Below the pieces are notes generated by a model. That model ran no database searches and had not been told where the DNA came from. It saw nothing but the letters and a program-made list of their open reading frames with translations. 64,000 nt of DNA from contig JH720307.1 in assembly GCA_000231825.2 (NCBI GenBank), forward strand, positions 768,880 to 832,879. The letters run 5' to 3'. Positions within the stretch are counted from its first letter, which is position 1. Each line of letters opens with the position of its first letter. This document shows, piece by piece, positions 52,416 to 62,877 of this stretch. Origin of the DNA: Tetrahymena elliotti 4EA. Its lineage: Eukaryota > Ciliophora > Oligohymenophorea > Hymenostomatida > Tetrahymenidae. Position numbers and translations under genes: made by a program.

Positions 52416-54128
52416 ATAATCTATTTGTTTAAACCTATACTTATTTTATTTATTTTCAAAATAATTTGTATTAGATATCTAAAAATAAAAATATGTTTAT
52501 TTAAATCAAGTTTAGTTTTATTAATTGTTTATTTAATTTTTAAATTTTTGAATGTTATTTCTCATTACTTTTGTAGGTTTCTAGCAGGTGCTTAAATTAA
52601 AATAAAACCCAACAAATTTTAAGATACTTCAATAACCCTTATATTTTTTTTACTTAAATGATATTTCAGCTCAATTAATTTAAGATTTTTAAATAATTTA
52701 TTATCACTTTTAAAATTTTGCTGAATTTAAATGATTTTTCTAGTGGAGCCTTAATTTAATAAATCCTAAATTATTTAATCTATATTTTGTAAATAAGTAA
52801 ATTTTATTTTAATTTTTTGTGTTTAATCACCAATAAATAATAAAAAAAGAAGATGTGGTGAAATAAAAAAATGTTTTATCAAATAGTTTTCGCTAATAAA
52901 TATATTCAAAAAAGTAATTTTATCAGAGATTTTAGTTCAAATAATTATTTTCAGAATATTTTTTTATGATTTAGCATTTAAATTTTGATTTTATTATCCA
53001 ACAATTAATTATTATTATTTTTATTCTCTTTTTAAAATATTTAACTTTAATAATGATATTATGAAACATTTTTTATTTTAATAGGATTATGGATTACAAT
53101 GTAATGAAATAGAAGAAAAGATAAAGAATTAATTATTAACAAATTTTATTTTAAATATTTTCATTTCAAGTAATTTAAAAAATTTTTAAAAATATTAATT
53201 GAGAATAATAAAAGATAAAATTAAAGTAAGATACAAATAAAGTTTCTCAACAGCTAAAAAATAATACATCAAATAGTAGTATTTATTAGATTTGATAATC
53301 ATATATCTTTTTTAAAAAAATACAGCAAAAAAATAGAAGCAGTTACGATATTATAACCATGTTTTGATATATTTTGTGATCTAGTTTAATTAAATGTATG
53401 AGAGAAAACAAAACTCAATCAAAAATCTTGCATTCTTTTTTAAATAAAATTTTTTTTGCTTTTTTTAAATTCTAATATGATTTAGGTAAACTTTTTTGAA
53501 AAAAAAAAACAAAACAATTTCATAAAATTTTACCTTCTTTTTATTGTGAAATTAGTAAGTTTGTATCTCAAATAATTTAATATAGTAAATTACACAAAAA
53601 AATACATTTGACGTCAAAACTAATAATTTATATCTTGTTTTGCCATAAATTAATTCAATAGGTTTTTTTTAATTTCTTTTATACAACTATGAAAGATTTT
53701 AAAAGCAAAACCAAGGATTTTTGAAATTCATTTTGAAATATATAAATATTTTCTTAGGTAAATTATTATTTTAATTGTATTTCTTATCAGATAAACTGAT
53801 CAGAATATAGATAGTATTTATTTTGGAATCTAAAAATAAAGATGATTGATATTAATAATATTTAATTCTTTGAATGTGAAAAAAGATTGATATCATAAAA
53901 AGACATTTGTGCCTTACAATAACTTGATTAACATTACAATAACATGATTAGCATTACAATTTTTTCAAAGTAAATTGAAAAAATAATAATCAAAGATATT
54001 GAAAATAAAAGAATAAATCGGTAGGTGTTTTTAATCACAACTTTTAAAAATAATGTTTAATTATTAATTTGACTAAATCAAAAATTTAATTAAGTTTTAA
54101 GAAATTATCAAAGGAGAGTAGTAGAAAT
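52416..54128. other. Gene-poor stretch between two plus-strand genes
   Basis: About 1.7 kb of extremely AT-rich DNA between the pseudo-Rab stop and the FLVCR-like start. No coding frame looks real. The only structure seen is the small tandem repeat at 53914-53960. Confidence 0.6.
53914..53960. repeat. 20-bp tandem repeat, 2.3 copies
   Basis: TTACAAT recurs at 53914, 53934 and 53954, a period of exactly 20. The two full units (TTACAATAACTTGATTAACA and TTACAATAACATGATTAGCA) differ at two positions. It lies about 170 bases upstream of the FLVCR-like start codon. Confidence 0.8.
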
Positions 54129-56077
54129 ATGAGAGCAAGTTTTGGTCCTCATCAAAAAAAATCCCTTCTTGATATTGAGGAGGAAGATTAAAATTTATTT
54201 AGAGACTACCCCTATAGGTATAGAATAGTTTATATAGTAAGTAGCAAATGAGTATTTTTACAATTAAAATCATAGATGGGTTATAGTTGTTCTATTTTGT
54301 TTACCAAATATGATGAATGGTATAGGTTGGATCACCTTTAGTCCTATTTCTTCATAAGTCGAAAAGGTAAAAAATATATAGTTAGAGTTAAATTTATTTA
54401 AAATAATAATAATTTAAGCAGAATTGGATTTAGAAATATTTAAACACATTTTTATCTAAAAAGGCTTATGATCAATCTCAATTTGTAATCACTATGACGT
54501 CAATGTCTTATATGTTTTTCTATGTGCTTATCACTTTTCCTTCAAACTTCTTACTGCAAAAGAGCTTAAAATATGGAGTAAATTTTTTGGTTTTTGATTT
54601 AATATTTTCATATCATTTACAATTTGAACTTAAGTTTTTTGGATTAATTTATCTTGTTTTTTAAGATTTGGATAGGATCTATTTTGACCATTTTGGGAGG
54701 ATGGGTCAGAATATTCATCAATAATAGCTTTTGGTGGGCCATATTTGGTTAAATACTTGGAGGTATAGGCTAACCATTCATTTTGAATGCCCCATCAAAG
54801 ATTGCTGCTGTTTGGTTTAAGCCTAAAGAAGTAAAAATTTATTTTAATGATTTCAAGAAAACTAGTAGATAAAAAACAAATAAATGATTTATTAATGATT
54901 TAATTATTAAAAAAGCGTCCAATTGCAACTGCAATATTAGCTTTAATTAATACAATTGGTGTTGGTATTGGATTCTTATTTCCTAGCTTTTTTGTTGATG
55001 ATAGCTATTCAAATTAAACCAGAGATCAAGTATATAAATTAATGTTATGGCAAGCTATTGTTATGACAATAGGTACAATTCCTTGCATAATCTTTTTCAG
55101 AGAAAAACCACCTACTCCCCCAAGGTATTCATTTTAATATGAATTATCTCATTTGCTTTTTATTAAATACTTTTGAATTAATTTAAAATATATTTTTTTT
55201 AAATTAGTCATGCTGCAGAGGCAGAAAAAATGAGCTTTAAAGAGTCTTTTATTGTTATATTTTAAAACAAAGATTTTATTAAATTATTCTTCGCTTTTGG
55301 CTGTGTCTTGGGCAATTTTAATTGTATAGCTACCTTAATTAATTTCTATTTGGAATAATTTAACTTCTCAAGTGTAAGAATTTTTAATATAGTATTTTAA
55401 TTTTCCTTATAAATATATATGTGTTATATAGGATTAGACAAGCTATTTTGGAGCTATGTTTATAGTTTCAGGATTGATTGGGTCAGGAATCATGAGTGTT
55501 ATTGTTGAAAGAACAAGTGCTTATAAGAAAGTGATGACTCTAACATGTCTCGTTTCTATAATTACATATGGTCTTTAGATGGGTATGTTGGTTTTAGAGA
55601 ATTTTTGGTTGCTTATGATAGCCATATTTTTGATGGGATTTTTCACAACTCCTTTGATTCCAATTAGTATGGATTTTGCTTGCGAAATAACTTTCCCTAT
55701 ATCTGAACCTTTCAGTTCAGGCTTAGTGTTAGCATCTGGTTAATTATTTGGTTCAGTTTTAGTAAAATAAAAAAAACACTTTATTTAGTTAATAAAACTT
55801 TCAATTTTAAAAGATTATTTTAGGTACTTAAGCTATAGAACTTAACACTTAAGAGGAAGTACTTATTTCAAATGGAGTAGGTCTCGGATTACTTATAATA
55901 GGATTTATTTTTTATCTTTTCTTGAATGAAGATTTGAAACGTAAAGAAGAAGAGTTGAGACTTGAAAATGAAAGAAGAGAGAAGTTATTACATTAAGAAA
56001 GAGATGATGATTATATTAATGGTGCTGATACACTTACTCCAAATCAGCCATCTTCAGTAATAGCAAGTAAGAGTTGA
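54129..56077 (+). CDS. FLVCR-type MFS membrane transporter
   Basis: A 12-helix major-facilitator transporter of the FLVCR family, whose animal members export heme or carry choline/ethanolamine. After a short cytoplasmic N-terminus (MRASFGPHQKKSLLDIEEED) comes the first helix, RWVIVVLFCLPNMMNGIGW. It joins exactly when the intron 54218-54275 is removed. Family patterns follow: FVITMTSMSYMFFYVLITFP, ILGGWVRIF, GGIGQPFILNAPSKIAAVWF, and RPIATAILALINTIGVGIGF. The second half has SYFGAMFIVSGLIGSG and TTPLIPISMDFACEITFP. The protein ends with a charged helical tail (LKRKEEELRLENERREK). Several introns of about 50-130 bp interrupt it, at roughly 54366-54460, 54605-54668, 54833-54915, 55125-55207, 55375-55433 and 55764-55824. 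The substrate cannot be told from sequence. The stop TGA is at 56075-56077. Confidence 0.88.
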
Positions 56078-57484
56078 AGAAGAAAAAAATAAAAAATAGA
56101 AATGAAGAAAATCTTAGATTCATTCATTTTTCTTTATTAATTTACAATAATCAAACAAAAAAAGTTTATTTTTTAGAGCTCTACCTTCTATTTGTTTTTG
56201 AATCTGATAAATCTTGATATCTAAAAGTTTTAAAGATTGGCAGAAATTTATAATTAGAAAGAATTATTTGTTTTGTTTTTAAATCTTAAAAAGTTATAAT
56301 TGAATAGGATGAGAAAAATGGTTATTTGAATTTCAATTATTAATTATCTAAAAATAAATTGTAAATGTAAAATGTTAAATTTATCTAGTACAAATATTTT
56401 CTTTATGTGTATTAAAAAATTATTAATCATAACAAAGTTAAAATTATCTAAATTAAGTACAAACTTCTCTCACTTATTGGTGATAGTTTATTGTTTTTTA
56501 TTGAATTAAATTAGACCTATCATTACTCAGTATTTTAAATTAAATTTTAATCAAAAATACTTATTTATTGTTTGTGGCTTTATTTTGAAGCAACAAAAAT
56601 AGTGTAATCATATGCTCAAATTAAACTTAAAGGGAAAATAAATCAATCAATTTTCTTAACCAAAAAATTGTAAGTTCATTTTCTAAATTCAAATTGACAT
56701 AGCATTTCTAAGTTATCTGCTTGCTTTTGAAATAAATAGTTGAGAATAAATTACTTTCGTACTTTCCTTATTTAAATTATCAAAAATAATGAATATTCTA
56801 AATTTTAAGGCTATATTTGAGGATCGATACAAATATTTCACAAGATACTAAGTTTATTATGAATGAATAAAATATTGAATAGAAAACGAAAAGAAAAATG
56901 TATACTTAGTGAAGATAAACTTAGCTAATTTTGATGAAAAGGAATTTTAAATAGAAAAAATAGAGAAATGAGATAATTAGAATAGCAAAAGAAGAAAGGA
57001 AAGAGAAGGCGATGAATCAATTTTGACAAAGAAAAAACAATCAATCAATTAATAAATAAATTAATAGTTTTGAGTTAGGTAAAGAAATGCATGCAAAATT
57101 GAATGGCAAAATAAATGAAAAAATATTGAGAAATTATATGCTGGAAATACCAAAAAAATATGAAAAGTGAAAAGATGAATGAATGACAAAACATAATACA
57201 TACATGGATGACAAAATGAGACAGGATAAGTAATTAAATAATAGGGAAATGAATGAATCGCATCAATCTTTTAATTTCTTGCGATAGTGAATTTTGAAAA
57301 AATCAAAACATATAAAGAGGGACAGAAAACAAAGAAGAATCAAATAAAAAATAATTAAAAAATATTTATTTTAAAAAGGGAGAAAGAAAGAACAAAAAAA
57401 GGTTAATATTTTTTAAACTTTTAGATTCAACTCTATATCAAAATCTCAACATTTATAAAAATAACAACAGATAATCTAATAAAA
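56078..57484. other. Intergenic with purine-rich tract upstream of Rab1
   Basis: About 1.4 kb between two plus-strand genes. From roughly 56940 to 57420 the plus strand is strongly purine-biased (runs such as AGAAGAAAGGAAAGAGAAGG), with small GAATGAATGA repeats near 57173 and 57250. This lies directly before the Rab1 leader and may be its promoter or 5' region. No coding frame is called. Confidence 0.55.
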
Positions 57485-58392
57485 ATGAGCTTACAATAAG
57501 ACTACGACTACTTATTCAAGTTATTGTTGATTGGTAACTCTGCTGTCGGTAAATCCTCCTTGTTATTGCGTTTTTCTGATAACATCTTTAACGATTGCTT
57601 CTTGCCAACCATAGGAGTTGATTTCAAAATCAGAACTTTTGATATTGTAAGCAATTTTATTTTCGTTCTTTAGATTCATTCATTTAACAAATTTCAAGAG
57701 TCATCATCATTAAACAAATAAGCTCGCATATAAACATTTTTATCAGACTTTTTTAGAAAACTAATTCACGTGGACTTTTTTGTTTACAAATTTTACTAAA
57801 ATTAAAAAAACATAGTAAGCGAAAGTAAGCACAAATAAATGCGCTGAAATCAAACAACAAAAATGAATTTTTAATTGGAAAAATAAAAAATTATAAGATT
57901 TATATTTGAATAAATTAGTAAGGAAAAGCTGTTAAATTGTAAATTTGGGATACTGCTGGTCAAGAACGTTTCAAAACTATTACTTCATCATATTACAAGG
58001 GTGCCCATGGTATCATTTTAGTTTATGATATCACCGACAAGCAAACCTTTAAGGATATTGATAACTGGTTAGCCGAAGCTGATAAGAATGCAAATGAAAA
58101 TGTTATCAAGCTTTTGGTTGGTAACAAGGCTGATTTAGAAAGCAAGCGTCAAGTTACCTACGAAGAAGGAAAGGAATTAGCTGATTCATTAGGAATTAAA
58201 TTTATTGAAACTTCAGCTTTGAACTCCAACAACGTCGAAACTGCTTTCATTACCCTCGCCACTGAAATCAAGAGCAGAGTATAAAAGAACACCGAAACTG
58301 CTCCCAGAGGTGCTAATGCCCAAAGTGGTAAGACTAAAATTAAAGCTGGTGATGATCTCAGTAATAAGAAGAAGAAGGATAGCTGCTGTTGA
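57485..58392 (+). CDS. RAB1: Rab1-family small GTPase
   Basis: A membrane-traffic GTPase that controls ER-to-Golgi vesicle tethering. Two exons (57485-57646 and 57919-58392, with a 272-bp intron) give 211 residues. It starts [17 protein letters not shown]. All nucleotide motifs are intact: GNSAVGKS at 17-24, the Rab1-type effector loop [12 protein letters not shown] (41-52), WDTAGQERF from 64, GNKADL and [19 protein letters not shown] is the Rab family stretch, and the end KKKKDSCC carries the double cysteine for geranylgeranylation. The effector loop and the [12 protein letters not shown] start point to Rab1 rather than Rab8. Codons are clearly richer in C-ending forms than in neighbouring genes, suggesting high expression. 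A purine-rich region lies upstream. Confidence 0.93.
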
Positions 58393-59807
58393 TTAAATTT
58401 ATAAAATATAATATTATTGTGATTTAAACTGAGGATATTCATTCATGTTTCTTAATGCTTGAGGGTTCATAGAAAAAATCTAAATCATTAATGAAGCCAT
58501 CATGTTGCAAAACAAGAGGAATATCATCAGAAACTTTCTGCAGATATATATAGCAAAAATAATAAAGAATAGAAAGGAATGAATACTTTTATACATATAA
58601 TATAGAATAATAAACATTAATATATTGCCAACCAAAATATTTTCTGCAGCAGATGCATTTATCTAATATATATTGTAATAGTACTCTTCATCTTATTTCC
58701 ATATAGTCCATCAATCTTTCTTTTTATTCACCATTTTTAATTAATTACTCTCTCTATTTACTTAATTACTTAATTTTGTTTTAAAAATTTTTTCTTTAAT
58801 AATTCTCAATAACTAAAACCCTTTTTAATAATATTTTTTTAAATTATATGCAATTTAAATATTATAAAATTATATTTTAACTGAACGAACTCTGCATCCA
58901 AAAAGTAATAGAAATTTTAAATATCAATAAACATTTTCTGAGTTAATATTTGTATTAATTTAATTCATCAGCACCTAAATCTATTTTAATGCTATTAAAA
59001 AGTATTTCTGTTAAAAAAAGTGAAAAAATAATTCCTGAATTATCACCATAATTGCTCAAAAACTAATTAATTCTTCTTTAAGTTCTTTTATTTGAGTAGT
59101 GTTTTATATTTGTTAATTTAAATAAAAAAATTATAATAAATTTGATTTTCAATTATGAAATTAAAACATTAAATTTATTAATTAAAACTTTATAAGTTAT
59201 ATCAAAAGAAATTTGAACATTTAAGAGATACTATTTTGTTTGATTTCAAAACTAAACTTATATATAATACAGTTAAATGAATAAATGCAAAAGAAATATA
59301 CAGATGCATAAAAATATTCTCACAAAAGTAAAATAAATGATCAAAAACCTATCCATTTCAATTAATTTCTTTTAATATTTTATTTATTTGAATAAAAACT
59401 AAATATCTTTTTTAGATTTTTAAGTAAAGAATTAAAATATTAAACCCCTTAAAACCCTTTTGAAAATAAAAAATATGATTATATTTTAAATCATTTAAAG
59501 CAAGGGATGAAATATTTTTAGAAAATATTTTAAACTTAAAATCGAATAAATAATTTTTCATTGGTAATTATGAAAAATAATTCATGTTCAAAGTCTTTAT
59601 TATTTGAAATGAAAGTATGCTTTAACAAAGATCTAATTTTAACTTTAATTTAATTAAATTGAATAAATTTCTTAATTCTATAAAATTTAGGATTTACTTT
59701 AACATCTTATGATTGGTAACTGCTAATGTTTTTTTTAGATTGCTTATAATATTTGTTTATTCAAAAATAATAATTTTTTTAATTTAAGCACAGTTAAGAT
59801 ATTATGG
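58393..59807. other. Intergenic, Rab1 3' flank
   Basis: Mostly very AT-rich sequence. The first 150 bases are less AT-rich and include a possible minus-strand exon, listed separately. From about 58750 to 59800 I see nothing. Confidence 0.5.
58439..58540 (-). CDS. Possible terminal exon of an unknown minus-strand gene
   Basis: The minus strand reads VSDDIPLVLQHDGFINDL and continues to a TGA at plus strand 58439-58441. An acceptor-like CTGCAG lies just before it. The segment is visibly more GC-rich than the flanks and uses Asp, Glu, Gly, Pro and Ser codons, unlike AT-rich noise. I could not find a convincing upstream exon or start codon; a short membrane-type frame lies at about 58560-58710. 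It begins only 46 bases past the Rab1 stop on the other strand. The alternative is a conserved Rab1 3' UTR. The family is unknown. Confidence 0.3.
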   Translation of the reverse strand, partial: QKVSDDIPLVLQHDGFINDLDFFYEPSSIKKHE

Positions 59808-60130
59808 ATGAATTTAGATATTCATTATTAATTAGAAATTAACATGTTGAACTTTTGTAACAATAAATTATTGGATATACTTTTAAAAGAAACTACAACG
59901 ATTACAAGAGATAAGTTAGTTACATTAATAAATATTCTGTAATACACTTTAATTTAAATTAATAATAATGAAGAGTATTTAAGTGAAATAAACAATCACA
60001 CATTATACTCTACCTATCTTTTCTATACTAGCCATTTATTTAAGAGTGCTTTTAATTAAGAAGACATCTTTTCTTTTACTAATCTGATAGAACAAGATGT
60101 TAAAATCTCTTGGATTTTTTATGTAGTCTT
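59808..60130 (+). CDS. Possible small gene, helical, 3' end unresolved
   Basis: From the ATG at 59808 the plus strand is open and reads with a protein-like, non-random mix of Glu, Asp, Thr and Ser (for example NNKLLDILLKETTTITRDKL and SAFNQEDIFSFTNLIEQDV). It looks helical and has no known motif. The frame continues open past 60150, where the opposite strand is clearly coding, so the real 3' end is probably set by splicing or an earlier end that I cannot place. Open frames of this length do occur by chance when TGA is the only stop, so confidence is low. Confidence 0.28.
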
Positions 60131-60149
60131 ACTTAAAATTTTAGCCACC

Positions 60150-62142
60150 TCAGAAAGTTTGACCTTGAGGATGGAACTTTAAGGGTAACTTGTCAGCAGG
60201 ATTGGTGTATCTTCTGATGAAATCTTAAAGAATAATTTCAGAATCTCTGAAATCACAAGCCTTGTGGTTGTTGGCTTGTCTGTGGACTCTAGCCAAAGTC
60301 TCCTTTAAATCTTCATACCACCAAATGTATCTCTTAACATCTAATTATTAAAAAAAAACATTTAATTGGTTTCATAAATTTCAAGCACAATTAAATTTTC
60401 TTTTTTTTATTATTCAATTTGCAAATATTTGTTAAATCTTTTATATATTTTAAATAGCTTAAGATAAATTTTTGAGCTATCTAAAGGTAAAAAATGTGGC
60501 TAACATAATATCATCATCTTATCTAAAAACTAAATTAAAAGTTTATCTTTTTATTAATTAAGTTATTGTGTTTGCTTTTAATTCTAAATATGATATGTGT
60601 CATTACCATCATGTTCTAAGAGATATTCGTTTTGCTTAACCAATTCTTGAGCTCTTGCTTGAATGTATTCATCGAAAAGGTTAACCTTAACGAGTTGAGA
60701 TCTGTAGTCCCTAAAATGTATAGAAATTAGAATTTAATAAAAAAGATAGATTTTTTAATCTGAATAAGCTATTTACCAGTAAATATTTCCGAAAATAGCC
60801 AAAGAAACAACGGGGAACAAGTATCTCATGGTTCTGAATCTAATATTGGCAGTAAAGTTGTTATAGTTGTAAGCATATAAGAACTAATTTTTAAATGAAA
60901 TTTGATAAATATAAATTGTTATTATTCATAAATTCTGAATTATCATTTGCATTTAGTTTTTTCTTTCATGATAGAAATGAAAATATGCTTATTATTTTCT
61001 CCTTTTTTAATTCTATTAAAATTCAATCAATATCTTTGTGTTTGGAATAAGTTTCTCGAAAATCAATCTTGAGTGATATACAAATTTATTGTATTTTATT
61101 TATGTATGCTTTACTTAATGATTTATCTATAAATTCATTCTATCTAGCTTATTAAAACTTTATTCTTTATTTAGATGCTTAGATATTTTAGACATTTTTT
61201 TGTTCTATAAAATATATAATCATTTATCTATTTTTGAAATTCAAAAGCCTATTTTGTAAACACTCACTTAGAAAATACTAAATGCATTTGAGAAATTCAT
61301 TATTTGATTTAAATTTTTATGTACTAAGTTGCCAGCTAAAGCAGAAGATTTATAGAGAGCAGTAGCGTGGGTGATAGTAGGATATGTCATATCGTCATCC
61401 CATTCAGCTATATAAATTTAAGTAAATTAAGTTAAATTATTTTATCTAAACTTGTAAGAATCTTGAAAGAATAATCTTACGATCAGTGGGGTTGAGCATA
61501 AATAATTCAACAGGCATGGGAGGAGCGAGCTTTGTAGTGGTTTCAATAAGATCGATCATCTTTTTGATAGATTTATATCTCTATAAACGAGCATCCCTTT
61601 ATATCAAAAAATTTATTCATTTATTTAGAATTATGCATTGAATTAATTAAGCAGCCTAGCTAATTTTTTTTGTATCATTAAACTTAATAAATGTCGATAT
61701 TATTTGATTTAGTAATTCAAAACTATCTCAAATACTTTCAATCAAACTAAACTAATTTTAAGCTCATTTGACTATTAAATTGCTTTCATCAACCATTCTA
61801 TTTATATATTCTTTATATCATCTCTATTTGTATTCACTTTCTTTCTCATCTTATTATATGCCCTAATAAACTTTTTTAATCATTGAAGGTATAGATTTAT
61901 TAATCTGTACAAAGGAGGTATGATTTGCTTTACAACTTTTTCATCGACAATAAAAATGAAAGCTCAAACGAGCCTTAGATTTTTAAAAAATCTATGATAC
62001 ATGCATAAACAACAATATGATAAATTGTTATTGCTTTAAAGTTGGATGCTGCTGCTTGGAATTTAATTTATAAGTACTTGAAAGGAGGCAAGTTTTGATC
62101 TCTAAGACCTAAAAGGGTGATGGCTGTGAAATAGTTATCCAT
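60150..62142 (-). CDS. Unrecognised small protein with one membrane segment, strongly biased codons
   Basis: Six or so exons give a protein of about 300 residues. The last five join well: DARLQRYKSIKKMIDLIETT (61596 downward), then EWDDDMTYPTITHATALYKS (near 61410), then RYLFPVVSLAIFGNIYW (near 60800, the single likely membrane helix), then DYRSQLVKVNLFDEYIQARA, and the end RYTNPADKLPLKFHPQGQTF before TGA at plus strand 60150-60152. The proposed first exon starts MDNYFTAITLLGLRDQNLPP at 62142; its junction to the next exon is unresolved. I do not recognise the family. Codon use is C-rich like Rab1, so expression is probably high. A ciliate-specific mitochondrial inner-membrane complex subunit would fit the size, single helix and WW/YY-rich charged tail, but that is a guess. 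Confidence 0.68.
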
Positions 62143-62877
62143 TCGATATATCTATATATGCTTGCTTTTTTTATTTTTCCCTTAATTTTTCTTTTGATTT
62201 TTTATTATTTATTTTATTTTTTTCCCTTTTTTTCTTATTTTGATATAATTTTCCTTTTTTCCTTTTATCTTTCTTTCTTATTTATTTAAAGTCTTATTCC
62301 TTAAATTAAATCCAATACAAAACAACACTTATCAATTGACAAGACATATCTATTAAATATTTCTTACTTTTATTGTTTTCAAATCTTAATTCACCATTCT
62401 TGTTAACTCACCATTTCTTTGTTTTAAATGAATGAATGAGTGAGTAAATAAATAGATTTGTTTGTCATAGCATCTTCTTATTATTTAATAATCTAATACA
62501 ATTTTTGAGTATATTTAAATACTTTATATTTTTTCTATTTTTTTAAAAATTTAATATCTTATACAAATTAAGTTAATCTGCAATTTTAAATACAAATCTT
62601 AAAATTATTTTAATAACACTTAATTTGGAATTAAATTCCTATTTGATAGTAAAATTAAAGTTTTTTAAGGTTTTAAATATAAAATATAAATAGAGGAGTT
62701 GAATGATGATTATTTGGGATATAAAAACCAAATATTTTAGCTTTTAAATTTATAAAAACGTTAAATAATATTGTAAAAGTTGATACCAAATACAAAAGAA
62801 ATAATTAGAATAATTAAATATAATTATTTTATGAGCAACATCAACATATAAATAAAAAAATTCAATTTTAGATATTT
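62143..62877. other. Intergenic with pyrimidine-rich tract
   Basis: About 0.7 kb between two minus-strand genes. From 62160 to 62300 the plus strand is almost all T and C, so the strand leading into the 62142 start codon is purine-rich, as upstream of Rab1. A GAAT/GAGT tetranucleotide run lies at about 62427-62450. Confidence 0.55.
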
